64,000 bases of DNA from Rhizobiales bacterium dw_265 (GTDB lineage Bacteria; Pseudomonadota; Alphaproteobacteria; Micropepsales; Micropepsaceae), in contig JAAVUU010000001.1 of NCBI GenBank assembly GCA_018449595.1, positions 1,178,001 to 1,242,000 of the forward strand, written 5' to 3'. Both the position numbers and the translations under genes were made by a program. Below the pieces are notes generated by a model, which worked only from the letters and a program-made list of their open reading frames with translations, did not search any database and was not told where the DNA came from. Shown here one piece after another: positions 9,094 to 18,161 of this stretch; position 1 is the stretch's first letter, and each line of letters begins with the position of its first letter.

Positions 9094-9792
9094 ATGAACA
9101 GGCGAACTTTCGGGGTCATGGCGCTGCTGGGGGCAATGCGTGTTTCCGCGCAGGCGCAAGAACAAACACTATGGAAATTCGACAGCCTGACGCGCATCGG
9201 CGGGCTCGCGCCCAGGGTGGAAGGCGCGCCGGTGCTGGTGGATTCGCCATTGGGCAAGGCGGTGCAGTTCAACGGCAAGGACGACGCGCTGTTCTTTCCG
9301 GGCCGCCCGCTGGTGGGCGCCAGGACATTCACTATCGAGGCGATCTTCCGCCCCGATGGCGGCGACTTCCAGCAGCGCTGGATGCACATCGCCGAGACCG
9401 ATCCCGCCACCGGGCTGGATGCCAGTCCCGCCGGGACGTCCGATACCAACCCGCGCTTCATGTTCGAAATCCGGGTGGTGAAGGACCAGTGGTATCTGGA
9501 CGCCTTCGTCAACAGCAAGGCCGGCAGCAAGGCGCTGGCCTTCCCGGAAAAACTGCATCCCATCGGGCCGTGGTATGCGGTCGCGCAGACCTATGACGGC
9601 AAGACCTACCGCTCATACGTCAATGGCGTGCTGGAAGGCGAAGCCGACACCGCCTTCACCCCGCACGGCCCCGGCCATGCGATGGTGGGCGCGCGCATGA
9701 ACCATGTGAATTATTTCCACGGTGCGATCGCCCAGGCGCGCTTCACCGCCCATGCGCTGCCGCCGCAGGAATTTCTCAAGGCGCCGCAATAG
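9094..9792 (+). CDS. Secreted LamG/concanavalin-like domain protein
   Basis: Exported protein of 232 residues. The N-terminus NRRTFGVMALLGAM resembles a Tat-type twin-arginine signal, ending at the SAQAQ region. The rest is a single jelly-roll (LamG_3/concanavalin-like) domain, shown by KAVQFNGKDDALFFPG, FTIEAIFRPDGGDF, QTYDGKTYRSYVNG and the closing FHGAIAQARFTAHAL. Such domains bind sugars or act as lectin-like modules; no catalytic partner domain is present. The ATG at 9094 is preceded by a good ribosome binding site (GGGAGG at 9083-9088). It is divergent from putA and convergent with the TBDR at 9877-12942. The role is unknown. Confidence 0.75.
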   Translation: MNRRTFGVMALLGAMRVSAQAQEQTLWKFDSLTRIGGLAPRVEGAPVLVDSPLGKAVQFNGKDDALFFPGRPLVGARTFTIEAIFRPDGGDFQQRWMHIAETDPATGLDASPAGTSDTNPRFMFEIRVVKDQWYLDAFVNSKAGSKALAFPEKLHPIGPWYAVAQTYDGKTYRSYVNGVLEGEADTAFTPHGPGHAMVGARMNHVNYFHGAIAQARFTAHALPPQEFLKAPQ

Positions 9793-9833
9793 CCATTGCC
9801 GCAGAAAATAGAGACCGCCCAGCCTGAAAAGAT

Positions 9834-9865
9834 CCCGGCGCCCCGCCTTTCAGCGAGGCGCCGGG
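9834..9865 (-). terminator. Hairpin terminator after the TBDR at 9877
   Basis: A 9-bp GC stem (CCCGGCGCC at 9834-9842 with GGCGCCGGG at 9857-9865) and a 14-nt loop lies 11 nt beyond the minus-strand TBDR stop. On that strand it is followed by ATCTTTTC, a weak T-rich run. It sits between two convergent genes and may serve both. Confidence 0.6.
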
Positions 9866-9876
9866 CCAGGGGGGAG

Positions 9877-12800
9877 CTACATCTTGAATCGCACGCCGAC
9901 GGTGTAATAGCGGCCGATCAGGTCTTCATACGGAAGCACCGGATAGTTCATGCCGGGGCTGCCGGTATAGCCGGAGGCCTGTATGACGTCGGGCTGCTTG
10001 TTGAACAGGTTGTCGATATGCAGAAAGCCAGTGAAGGGCATATTGGCGGCATCGAAGTCATACGCCAAATTGAGGTCGGTGATGAAATACGACGGCACGT
10101 TCGGGATGTCATACACGATGGTGGGGTCCGCGTTCTGACGGACGGGCGAGTAGTAGCGCTCCTGCACATCCACATTTAGCGCATCCAGCGTATAGTCGAC
10201 CGTGAAGGCCGCCTTGTCGCGCGGCAATGCCGCGCCCGGCGCGTTGGCCGCACCCGCTATGTCGGTCGTAACCGAACCCGGCAGAGTCAGCACCGACTTC
10301 AGCAGCGTGGTGTGCGACCACATCAGGTTGAAGTCCAGCATGCCCGGCAGGGGCGTCCATTCGGTGAGATCGGTCTGATAGTTGGCCTCGACATCGAAGC
10401 CTTCCGACCAGGTGGTCTGGGTGTTCTGCGGCGCCGACAGGTACAGCAGCGGGAAGTTCGTCGCGGAGGTGTCGTTATAGGCGCCCGGACGAACGATCAG
10501 ATTGCACAAGGGAGAACTGCCGCCGGAAGACTCGCAAGTGTTGAGCACGGTCTGGTTGTTGCCGCTGATGGCCGCGATCTGGTTGGCGATGACGATGTGG
10601 AAATAGTCGAAGGTGGCGGTGAAGCCCGGCAGGAAGGTCGGCGTGAACACGCCGCCCACCGTGGTCTGGCGCGCCACTTCCGGCTTGAGCTGGGGATTGC
10701 CGACCGAGGACGTGTTGACCGAGCCGGACACGCCGGTCAGCGGGTCCAGGTTGCCCGAGGTGGTGGTCAGCGGTCCCTGGAACAGGTCCCAGAGTGTTGG
10801 GGCACGGATGTCGCGCGAACGCGAGGCGCGAATTTTCAGGTCGTCGATGACCTGCCATTCCGCGCCGACCTTCCAGGTCGAGGCCGAGAAGGACGCCTTG
10901 GTGCTGGCACCATCGGTGCTGGTGGGATCGATGCCGCCGACATGATATTCGGTGTAGCGGGCCGCGGCATTGACCGACAGCAGCTCGATCCCGGGCAAGT
11001 CCTTCAGCAGCGGCGCATCCAGTTCCAGGTTGGCTTCGCTGACATTCTCCGAACCGCGGCCGGGGGACTGAACCTCCTTGAACCGCGACAGGTTGGGGGC
11101 CGGGAAGGTGCCCGTGGGAGAGGCCGTGGTGGAAGCGAAGGTGCCCGGCGGCGCCAACCGCAGATACTGCGGATTGAACGTGTTGTCGGGCGTGGTGCTG
11201 GTCACGTCCAGGCTGGCCAGGCGGTATTCGACACCCACCGCCGCCTTGAGCGGACCCGCGGGCAAGTCGAAAAGGGTGCCGTTGATATTGCCGCTGAAGT
11301 CGTCCAGCCCGTTATGCGCGGTCCAGGAGGTCGGCGGGTTCTGGATATAGTTGAGGGCTGCCTGCGAGGCGTTGGAGCCGTTGGTGACGGTCGCGCTCTG
11401 GCCGAACAGGTTCAGCGGCGCGCAGCCCGGGAAAGCGCCCGGCGCCGTGATGCTGACGTTACAGACGATATTGCCGGTGGTGGGATCTTTCACGGCATCG
11501 ATCGCGGCGAAGAAGCGCGAGCTGTTGATGTTGCCGCGCGAGGTCAGCTGGTTGCGGGTCTCGCCATGGCTGTAGCTGAAGTCCCAGTCATACTTGTCCA
11601 GCAGAGTGCCCTTGAGGCCGCCGCTGACCTGAAGCGCGCCCATATGGTTGTCCAGGCTCAGCTTGGACATCAGGTCATTGTCCATGCGGTTCATCTGGAA
11701 GCTGGTGGCGCCGCCCGCAGGGAACAGGAAGGCCTGCTGTGCCGGCGTCAGGAAGGCATTGCCGCTGTAGATGGTGATGGGGTACTGGGCGCCCGAACCG
11801 TTGTTGGTGTAATTGACGGTGGGGTTGCCGGTGCAGACGCCGTTCACCGGGGTGCAGTTGCCGGTCAGGGTATTGCCCCCCGACGTGTTGGTGAAAATCT
11901 GGCCCGCTTCATAGCTGCGCTCCAGGGCGTAGCGCGCCTCGATCCAGCCGGTGACGTTGCCGGTGATGTCATGGTCGTAATGGGCGAAGAACTGCGCATT
12001 GTTGGTCACCGGCAGCAGATATTCATTGTGCTCGATGCCGCCGTCGCCACCGATGTTGAAGTTGGTCGTCGCGGTGGGCGTGCCGGGATTGAAGGCGCCC
12101 AGCTGGCCGTTCGACAGGAACTGCATGCCGTAGCCGGGGCTGTTGGCCGAGGTGATCAGGCCGCCCGGCGCCGTGTTGGCCTGGCGGATGTTCTGGACCA
12201 GGTAATAGGGGCTGGCGGCGGTGCCGCCGCCCACCACCGAATAGCCCTTGTTGCCCAGGGGGCGGGCCGCGGAATCGGTAATGGCGTCGCTGTCCTTGTA
12301 TTCCGCGCTCCAGATCAGGTGGCCGCCCAACAGGTCTTCGCCGCCCGCCAGGCCGGCGCGCATGCCGCGCCGGTCGCCATAGTCGGAAATGCCGCCCTGG
12401 AACACACCCTTCAGGCCATCGAACTTGTGGTCGAGGATGAAGTTGACCACGCCGGTCACCGCGTCGGAGCCATAGACCGCCGAGGCGCCGCCGGTGACGG
12501 TTTCCACGCGCTGCACCAGAAGCTGCGGCAACGACTGGGTATCGACGGTGGTGTCATAGTTGGTGCCGGGAACGCGGTGGCCGTCCAGCAGCACCAGGGT
12601 GCGGATGGTGCCGAGGTTGCGCAGGTTGAGGAAATAGCCCGGCAGGTTGCCGCCGCGGCCATTGGCGCCGGTGGTGGCGTTGTTGGGCGTGGAACCGCCC
12701 ATGAAGATCGGATTCTTGTCGAGGCCTTCGGAGATCGAGGCCGGGGTAATGTCCTGCAGCTGGGCCGCGGTCTGCACCTGCACCGGCGTCGGCGTGTCGG

Positions 12801-12942
12801 TGCCGCTGATGCGGGTGCCGGTCACGGTCACCGATTCCGTGGCCGGCGCGTCGGCGGCCACCGTCTGGGCATGAACCGATGTTGCAAGCGCGAAGGCGCT
12901 GACGGTTCCAGCAAGAAATGTCTTGAGATAGTGCGAGCGCAT
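9877..12942 (-). CDS. TonB-dependent receptor without STN domain (tandem copy B)
   Basis: Outer-membrane TBDR of 1021 residues. The signal peptide ends at TSVHAQ and the plug begins directly with ESVTVTGTRI, so there is no STN signalling domain. Plug motifs LVLLDGHRVPG and VTGGASAVYGSDAVTGVVNF are clear. The barrel ends with YYTVGVRFKM, a typical aromatic-rich last strand. It lies 69 nt downstream of a close paralogue (13012-16227) with shared stretches such as SFQMNRMDNDLMSKLSLD and LNLFGQSATV, so the pair is a tandem duplication. It is probably transcribed with that receptor under the sigma/FecR pair at 16318-17833. The ligand is unknown. Confidence 0.93.
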   Translation of the reverse strand: MRSHYLKTFLAGTVSAFALATSVHAQTVAADAPATESVTVTGTRISGTDTPTPVQVQTAAQLQDITPASISEGLDKNPIFMGGSTPNNATTGANGRGGNLPGYFLNLRNLGTIRTLVLLDGHRVPGTNYDTTVDTQSLPQLLVQRVETVTGGASAVYGSDAVTGVVNFILDHKFDGLKGVFQGGISDYGDRRGMRAGLAGGEDLLGGHLIWSAEYKDSDAITDSAARPLGNKGYSVVGGGTAASPYYLVQNIRQANTAPGGLITSANSPGYGMQFLSNGQLGAFNPGTPTATTNFNIGGDGGIEHNEYLLPVTNNAQFFAHYDHDITGNVTGWIEARYALERSYEAGQIFTNTSGGNTLTGNCTPVNGVCTGNPTVNYTNNGSGAQYPITIYSGNAFLTPAQQAFLFPAGGATSFQMNRMDNDLMSKLSLDNHMGALQVSGGLKGTLLDKYDWDFSYSHGETRNQLTSRGNINSSRFFAAIDAVKDPTTGNIVCNVSITAPGAFPGCAPLNLFGQSATVTNGSNASQAALNYIQNPPTSWTAHNGLDDFSGNINGTLFDLPAGPLKAAVGVEYRLASLDVTSTTPDNTFNPQYLRLAPPGTFASTTASPTGTFPAPNLSRFKEVQSPGRGSENVSEANLELDAPLLKDLPGIELLSVNAAARYTEYHVGGIDPTSTDGASTKASFSASTWKVGAEWQVIDDLKIRASRSRDIRAPTLWDLFQGPLTTTSGNLDPLTGVSGSVNTSSVGNPQLKPEVARQTTVGGVFTPTFLPGFTATFDYFHIVIANQIAAISGNNQTVLNTCESSGGSSPLCNLIVRPGAYNDTSATNFPLLYLSAPQNTQTTWSEGFDVEANYQTDLTEWTPLPGMLDFNLMWSHTTLLKSVLTLPGSVTTDIAGAANAPGAALPRDKAAFTVDYTLDALNVDVQERYYSPVRQNADPTIVYDIPNVPSYFITDLNLAYDFDAANMPFTGFLHIDNLFNKQPDVIQASGYTGSPGMNYPVLPYEDLIGRYYTVGVRFKM

Positions 12943-13011
12943 GGCGTCCCTCTGATGTTTTTGTCGTTGGGTACTAGGACGCGCGGGTTTGCAAATCCCC
13001 CTATGATTTTT

Positions 13012-16000
13012 TCAGTTGAGGCGAACTTTCAGTCCGGCCGTGAAAGTGCGGCCGACAATGTCCTCGTAAGGAACGGCCGGATAATTCATTCCCGGGCTGC
13101 CGGTGTAACCGGGAACCTGGAAGATGTCGGGCTGGGCATCGAGAAGGTTGGAAACATCGAGGAAGACCGTGAAGGGCGCAATGTCATAGGCGATGTTGAC
13201 ATCGGTCTGGAACCAGGCCGGCAGGTCGCCCGTGGACGGTGCATATATTAACGTGGGGTTGGGATCCTGGCGGATGGAACCGTAATAGCGCTCCATGACG
13301 TCAACGCTCAGACTGTCGCCGGTCCAGCTCGCCATCAGCACGCCCTTATCGGCTGGCAGCGCCTGGGTCGGCGCATTGGCCGAACCCGCAACATCGGTGA
13401 TCACCGAGCCGGGCAGGCCCAGCGTCTTCAGGAAGGATGTGTGGGTCCAAAGCAGGCGCAGACTCAACTGCCCCGAAAGTCCGTGCCAACCGTCCAGGCT
13501 GCCTTGCCAGTCCGCCTCCAGATCCACGCCTTCGGTCCATTGGCTCTGGAAGTTCAAGGTCTGCGCGTAATAGAGGGTGGGGAAATTGGTCGGCAGAGTG
13601 CTGTCGTAGGAGAGCGGCCGCTGGATCAGCCCGCAATAGGGCGAGGAACCGTCCGACGCCAGGCACAGCGACTGCACCACCGGATTGGAGCCGGCGATCA
13701 GCGCGATCTCGCGGTCGATGGCGATGTGGAAATAGTCGGCGCTCAGATGCAGGCCCGCGAGCCAGCCCGGATCGTAGACCAGGCCGATGGTGGTGTTGCG
13801 CGCCACTTCCGGCTTGAGCTTCGGATTGCCGATCGAGGCGGTGTTGATCGAGCCCGACGCGCCGGTCAGCGGGTCCAGATTGCCGGACGTGGTGGTCAGC
13901 GGGCCCTGGAACATATCCCATAATGTCGGGGCGCGAATGTCGCGCGAGCGCGTGGCGCGCAGCCTGAGATCGTCTGTCACCCGCCATTCGGCGCCCAGCT
14001 TCCAGGTGCTGGCGGCGAAGCTGGTCTTCACCGGCACGCCGCTGGCCGGGTCGATGCCGCCGGCATGATATTCGGTATAGCGGGCCGCGGCATTGACCGA
14101 CAGCAGCGCGACGCCGGGCAGGTTCCTCAGCAGCGGCGCGTCCAGTTCCAGATTGGCCTCGCTGACATTCTCCGAGCCCTGCGCGCCGGATTGGACTTCC
14201 TTGAAATTCGCCAGGTTCGTGGGCGGAAAGGTGCCTTGCGGCGATGCCGCGGTCGCCGCGAAGGTGCCCGGCGGGGCCAGGCGCAGATATTGCGGATTGA
14301 AGCTGTTGTCCGGTGTCGAGGTGCCGACATCCAGGCTCGCCAGCCGGTATTCCACGCCCATCGCCGCCTTGATCGGGCCGGCCCAGCCCGGCAGTACTGT
14401 GCCGGTGATATTGGCGCTGAGATCGTCCAGCCCGTTATGGGCGACCCACCAGGTGGTTCCGGCGACATAGTTCAGCGCCGCCTGCGAGGCGTTGGACCCG
14501 TTCACCACCGTGGCGCTCTGCCCGAACAGGTTCAGCGGCACGCAGCCGGGAAAGGCGCCGGGATCGGTCAGGCTGACATTGCAGACGATATTGCCGGTGG
14601 CGGGGTCCTTCACGGCATCCAGCGCCGCATAGAAACGCGCCGTGTTGACATTGTTGCGCGCGGTGAGCTGGGTGCGCGTCTCGCCATGGGTATAGTTGGC
14701 GTCCCAGGTAAAATCGCCGAAAGCGGTGCCCTCAAGCCCCGCGCCGATCGCCAGGGCGCCGGTGTGCTGGTCCAGGCTCAACCGGCTCATCAGGTCGTTG
14801 TCCATGCGGTTCATCTGGAAGCTGGCAGGGCCGCCGGGCGGGAACAGCAGCGCCTGGGCCTGGGGCGTGAGGAAGGCGTTGCCGCTGTAGATAGTGATGG
14901 GATATTGCGCGCCCGAACCGTTGGTGGTGAGGCCCGAGCCATTGATGTTGGTGAAGATCTGGCCCGCTTCATAGCTGCGCGCCTGGGCGTAGCGCGCTTC
15001 GACATGGGCGGTGACGCTGTCGCCAAGCCGCTGGCTGTAATAGGCGAAGCCCTGGGCGTTGGTGAAGGCGGGCAGCAGATATTCATTATGCTCGATGCCG
15101 CCATCGCCGCCGATGGAGAAATTCACCGTCGGCGTCGGCGTGCCGGGATTGAACGGCGCCAGGCTGCCGTTGCTGAGGAATTGCAGCCCCGTGCCCGGTC
15201 CCGACACGATCAAGCCGCCCGGCGCGGTGTTGCTCTGGCGGATGTTCTGCACCAGGTAATAGGGACTGGCGGCGGTGCCGGCGCCCACGATCGCGGTGCC
15301 CAGGTTGCCCAGCGGCCGCGCCGCGGCATCGGGCAACGCATCACGCTGCCGGTATTCCACGCTCCAGATCAGATGGCCGCGCGCCCCGACATCCTCGCCG
15401 CCCGCCACGCCGCCATAAAGCGAGCGCGCATCGCCATAACCGGAGATGCCGCCCTGCGCCACCGCTTTCAGCCCCTGGAAATCGTGATCGAGGATGAAGT
15501 TCACCACCCCGGTCACCGCATCGGAGCCATAGACGGCGCTGGCGCCGCCGGTGACGACCTCCACCCGCTGCATCAGCATCTGCGGCAGCATGTCGACATC
15601 CACCGTGGTGTCGAAGAAGGTGCCCGGCACGCGATGCCCATCCTGCAGGATCAGGGTGCGGATGGCGCCCAGGTTGCGCAGGTTGAGGAAATAGCCCGGC
15701 GCGTTGCCGCCGCGCCCATTGGCGCCGGTGGTCGCATTGTTGGGCGTGGACGCGGCCATGAAGATCGGCATCTTGTCCAGCGCCTCGGGGATGCCGCCCG
15801 GCGTGGTGGCGAGAAGCTGGTCGGCCGCAAGCTGGGTGACCGGCGAGGAGGGATCGTTGCCGCTGCGGATGCGCGATCCCGTCACCACCACCTGCTCCAC
15901 CGCGGACGCCATCTCGGGCGGGCGCGCATCGCGGGCGATCGCCACCGCGCCGGCCCCGTCGCGCTTGGCCGAGGCGCCGCTGCCTTCCAGCAGCGCATCC

Positions 16001-16227
16001 AGGGCGCGATCCGGCGGCGCATCCTTCACCGCATGGCTGGCAAGGCCCTCTATCTCATCGACATTGTAGATCAGCTGCACGCCCGACTGGCGGATATAGG
16101 CGTCGAGCGCGTCTTTCAGGGGCTCGGCGGGGATGGTCAGCGGCGTCTGCGCCCAGCCGCAAGCACCCAGCGCGAGCCAGGCCGCGCCGGACAGAATCGC
16201 ATGGCGAATCCACAGATGCCTCAACAC
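13012..16227 (-). CDS. TonB-dependent receptor with STN domain (tandem copy A)
   Basis: Outer-membrane TBDR of 1071 residues. A signal peptide (ending near GWAQ) is followed by an STN domain, about residues 28-97 (LTIPAEPLKDALDAYIRQSG, QLIYNVDEIEG), then the plug (VEQVVVTGSRIR, LILQDGHRVPG, VTGGASAVYGSDAVTGVVNF) and a long barrel ending FTAGLKVRLN. The STN domain implies it can signal to the FecR encoded 90 nt upstream. Apart from STN it is highly similar throughout to the receptor at 9877-12942. The ATG at 16227 is the first in-frame start and gives a proper signal peptide. Confidence 0.94.
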   Translation of the reverse strand: MLRHLWIRHAILSGAAWLALGACGWAQTPLTIPAEPLKDALDAYIRQSGVQLIYNVDEIEGLASHAVKDAPPDRALDALLEGSGASAKRDGAGAVAIARDARPPEMASAVEQVVVTGSRIRSGNDPSSPVTQLAADQLLATTPGGIPEALDKMPIFMAASTPNNATTGANGRGGNAPGYFLNLRNLGAIRTLILQDGHRVPGTFFDTTVDVDMLPQMLMQRVEVVTGGASAVYGSDAVTGVVNFILDHDFQGLKAVAQGGISGYGDARSLYGGVAGGEDVGARGHLIWSVEYRQRDALPDAAARPLGNLGTAIVGAGTAASPYYLVQNIRQSNTAPGGLIVSGPGTGLQFLSNGSLAPFNPGTPTPTVNFSIGGDGGIEHNEYLLPAFTNAQGFAYYSQRLGDSVTAHVEARYAQARSYEAGQIFTNINGSGLTTNGSGAQYPITIYSGNAFLTPQAQALLFPPGGPASFQMNRMDNDLMSRLSLDQHTGALAIGAGLEGTAFGDFTWDANYTHGETRTQLTARNNVNTARFYAALDAVKDPATGNIVCNVSLTDPGAFPGCVPLNLFGQSATVVNGSNASQAALNYVAGTTWWVAHNGLDDLSANITGTVLPGWAGPIKAAMGVEYRLASLDVGTSTPDNSFNPQYLRLAPPGTFAATAASPQGTFPPTNLANFKEVQSGAQGSENVSEANLELDAPLLRNLPGVALLSVNAAARYTEYHAGGIDPASGVPVKTSFAASTWKLGAEWRVTDDLRLRATRSRDIRAPTLWDMFQGPLTTTSGNLDPLTGASGSINTASIGNPKLKPEVARNTTIGLVYDPGWLAGLHLSADYFHIAIDREIALIAGSNPVVQSLCLASDGSSPYCGLIQRPLSYDSTLPTNFPTLYYAQTLNFQSQWTEGVDLEADWQGSLDGWHGLSGQLSLRLLWTHTSFLKTLGLPGSVITDVAGSANAPTQALPADKGVLMASWTGDSLSVDVMERYYGSIRQDPNPTLIYAPSTGDLPAWFQTDVNIAYDIAPFTVFLDVSNLLDAQPDIFQVPGYTGSPGMNYPAVPYEDIVGRTFTAGLKVRLN

Positions 16228-16252
16228 TCCCCCTGGCTTCTTGTTATCGGCT

Positions 16253-16277
16253 GCAGGCCGTCGGAGGGGCGGCCTGC
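16253..16277. other. Hairpin in the fecR-TBDR leader
   Basis: GCAGGCCG (16253-16260) pairs with CGGCCTGC (16270-16277) across a 9-nt loop, about 25 nt before the TBDR start at 16227. On the minus strand it lies in the leader between fecR and the receptor gene and has no T-tract there, so it may tune expression or mRNA stability rather than terminate. On the plus strand it is followed by a T-rich stretch, but no plus-strand gene ends here. Confidence 0.4.
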
Positions 16278-16317
16278 GTTTATTTTACCGGCATTGCGTC
16301 TGCCCGGCCCGCGCTCC

Positions 16318-17268
16318 CTACCGCGACACCAGAATCCTGTCGCCCTCCTCGCGCACCGTCAGGCCGAAGCCGCGATGCAGGAGCTGCACGAAACTTTCGA
16401 CATTGCGCGCCTTGAAGCGGCCGCCGATGCGGATGCGGCTGGCGCCGCTCTCCACCTGGATATGGCGTGCATTGTAGCGGTTGAACTGTTCGGCAACCTC
16501 TCCCAGCGGCTGCTGGTCGAACACCAGCATGCCGCCGCGCCAGGCCAGGCCATTGTCGATGTCACGGGCGGGCTTCTGCAGCATCAGGCTTTCGCTGCCC
16601 GCCGCGATCACCTCGCGCCCCGCCGGCACCAGCACGGCGTCCTGCCCCTGGCCATCCAGCGACTCGACCCGCACCTTGCCCTCGCGCACCGTGACGCGCA
16701 CATCGTCGCCGTTGCGGAAGACGGCGAACCTGGTGCCGATGTCGGTGATGCGGCGATTGCCGGCATAGACGGTGAAAGGCCGGCCGGCGTCATGCACCAC
16801 GTCGAAATAGGCCTCGCCGGACTTCAGCGTCACGGTGCGGTCGCCGGCCTGCAGCCGCGTGTTGGTGTTCAGTTCGACCTGGGTGCCGTCGGCCAGCCGC
16901 AGCGCCCGCATGCCGCCGATGCCGGTGGCATAGTCCTGTACCTTCGCGGGCGGCGCCGGGCGCAACGCCAGGAATGCGCCGGCCCCCAGCAGCAGGGTCA
17001 GCGATGCCGCGATGGCGAGCTTTACGCCAAGGCGGGAAAAACGCCCTTCATGGATTACCAGGGCGGGCCGGATTGCCGGCACGGGCCTTTTCAGGGCCGC
17101 CAGCCGATCCGCCCGCCGCCAGGCCGCCTTGAGCCGCAGATAGGCGACTTTGTTCAGGCTGGACTGTTCCAGCCATAGATCGCGCGCCTCGCGTTCCGCC
17201 GCGGTCAGGCCGCGATCCTCGCGCGCCAGCCAGGCCGCGGCGGTCATCTCGGCGGCATCAGCGGACAT
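16318..17268 (-). CDS. FecR-family anti-sigma factor
   Basis: Inner-membrane anti-sigma protein of 316 residues. The N-terminal DUF4880-type segment (MTAAAWLAREDRGLTAAERE, about residues 8-27) would bind sigma. A transmembrane helix lies at about 81-102 (GVKLAIAASLTLLLGAG). The periplasmic FecR domain includes LKSGEAYFDVVHDAGRPFTV and DIGTRFAVF, and a DUF4974/STN-like C-terminus ends GDRILVSR. The gene overlaps the sigma gene by 11 nt and is followed 90 nt later by the STN-bearing TBDR. It is less similar to the other two FecR proteins in the window than they are to each other. Confidence 0.91.
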   Translation of the reverse strand: MSADAAEMTAAAWLAREDRGLTAAEREARDLWLEQSSLNKVAYLRLKAAWRRADRLAALKRPVPAIRPALVIHEGRFSRLGVKLAIAASLTLLLGAGAFLALRPAPPAKVQDYATGIGGMRALRLADGTQVELNTNTRLQAGDRTVTLKSGEAYFDVVHDAGRPFTVYAGNRRITDIGTRFAVFRNGDDVRVTVREGKVRVESLDGQGQDAVLVPAGREVIAAGSESLMLQKPARDIDNGLAWRGGMLVFDQQPLGEVAEQFNRYNARHIQVESGASRIRIGGRFKARNVESFVQLLHRGFGLTVREEGDRILVSR

Positions 17269-17833
17269 CGCGCGGCTTCCTGAAGAAGTTGTAGCGGCGC
17301 GCCTCGGCGGTCACCGCGCCGCGGCGTCCGCCCAGCGCCTGGGCCAGCAGGCGCATGCCCTTGGCGACCTGGTTCTCGACCGTCTCTATGGTGATGCCCA
17401 TCTGCCTGGCGACTTCCTTCTGCGAAAGACCCTCGACCTTCCGCAGCAGCACCACCTGGCGGCAGCGCGGCGGCAATTCGTCCAGCGCCGTCTGCAGCAG
17501 GCGCAGTTCCTGGCGGGCGGCGACATAGGCTTCGGACGAGGGCTTGTCATCTGAGACGTTCAGCCAGTCGAAATCCGCCACGCTCTCCAGGGAGACCACG
17601 CTCTGGCGGCGCAGCTTGTCGATCATCAGGTTGCGGGCGATCTGGAACAGGAACGGCTTGGCCAGCAGGGGGCGCTCCCGCCGCGCCGCTTCATAGACGC
17701 GCGCATAGGCTTCCTGGCGCAAATCGCTGATTTCCGCCTCATTGCGCCAATTCCGCTGCAGGAAGCGGGTCAGCATGGACTCGAGGGGCAGCACCTCTCG
17801 CATGAACCATTCGTCTATCGGTTGCTCGGCCAT
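17258..17833 (-). CDS. FecI-type ECF sigma factor
   Basis: Sigma factor of 191 residues. Region 2 is EISDLRQEAYARVYEAA followed by LFQIARNLMIDKLRR; region 4 is LPPRCRQVVLLRKVEGLSQ followed by KEVARQMGITIETVENQVAK. It heads the unit sigma-fecR-TBDR(STN)-TBDR on the minus strand and should activate that unit when the receptor signals through FecR. The ATG at 17833 is the first in frame and gives a normal length. An imperfect palindrome lies 76-100 nt upstream. Confidence 0.92.
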   Translation of the reverse strand: MAEQPIDEWFMREVLPLESMLTRFLQRNWRNEAEISDLRQEAYARVYEAARRERPLLAKPFLFQIARNLMIDKLRRQSVVSLESVADFDWLNVSDDKPSSEAYVAARQELRLLQTALDELPPRCRQVVLLRKVEGLSQKEVARQMGITIETVENQVAKGMRLLAQALGGRRGAVTAEARRYNFFRKPRDVR

Positions 17834-18161
17834 GCCTCCCCTGGACGCCGTCCCTGATCGCGGTCTTGCCGGATTTTCGGCAGCCGCTTGTTTTTGAACG
17901 CTTTCCGGCTGTTCGTACGATACGACGGAACAGGATGCAAAAACCCCTACGGATTTTTTACAAGCGATTCAATAAGAACTGATGGTCCGGCAGAACACGG
18001 ACCTGGAACCCAACTGTTGTGAACGAAATCAATGGCTTGGGTATTCCACGCCCTCGTTCTACCTGTGATTGTGTCGCGCGCTAGGCACCCGGATGCCTTG
18101 GACAGCCGGCCTTGCCGCCTTCCGGCATCCACGGCGCGCCGCCGGAGCCAACCTCCGCGTC
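17834..18161. promoter_or_regulatory. 328-bp intergenic region with imperfect palindrome
   Basis: No gene is visible. This is the upstream region of the sigma gene at 17258-17833. It contains nested inverted repeats at 17909-17933: CTGTTC (17909-17914) with GAACAG (17928-17933), and inside it TCGTA (17913-17917) with TACGA (17921-17925). This could be an operator or promoter element; nothing shows which protein would bind. The rest holds nothing I recognise. Confidence 0.35.

Noticed and set aside
10312-13251. Long plus-strand open frame opposite the TBDR at 9877-12942
   Set aside because: Antisense shadow; no motifs, biased composition, and the minus strand is unmistakably coding.
9877-16227. 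Tandem TBDR genes as an assembly duplication
   Set aside because: The copies differ in many codons, in N-terminal architecture (STN only in one) and in loops, so they are true paralogues.
14065-17178. 1037-codon plus-strand open frame opposite TBDR and fecR
   Set aside because: Antisense shadow with repetitive Gly/Arg/His-rich sequence and no start signals; the minus strand has the STN, plug and FecR motifs.
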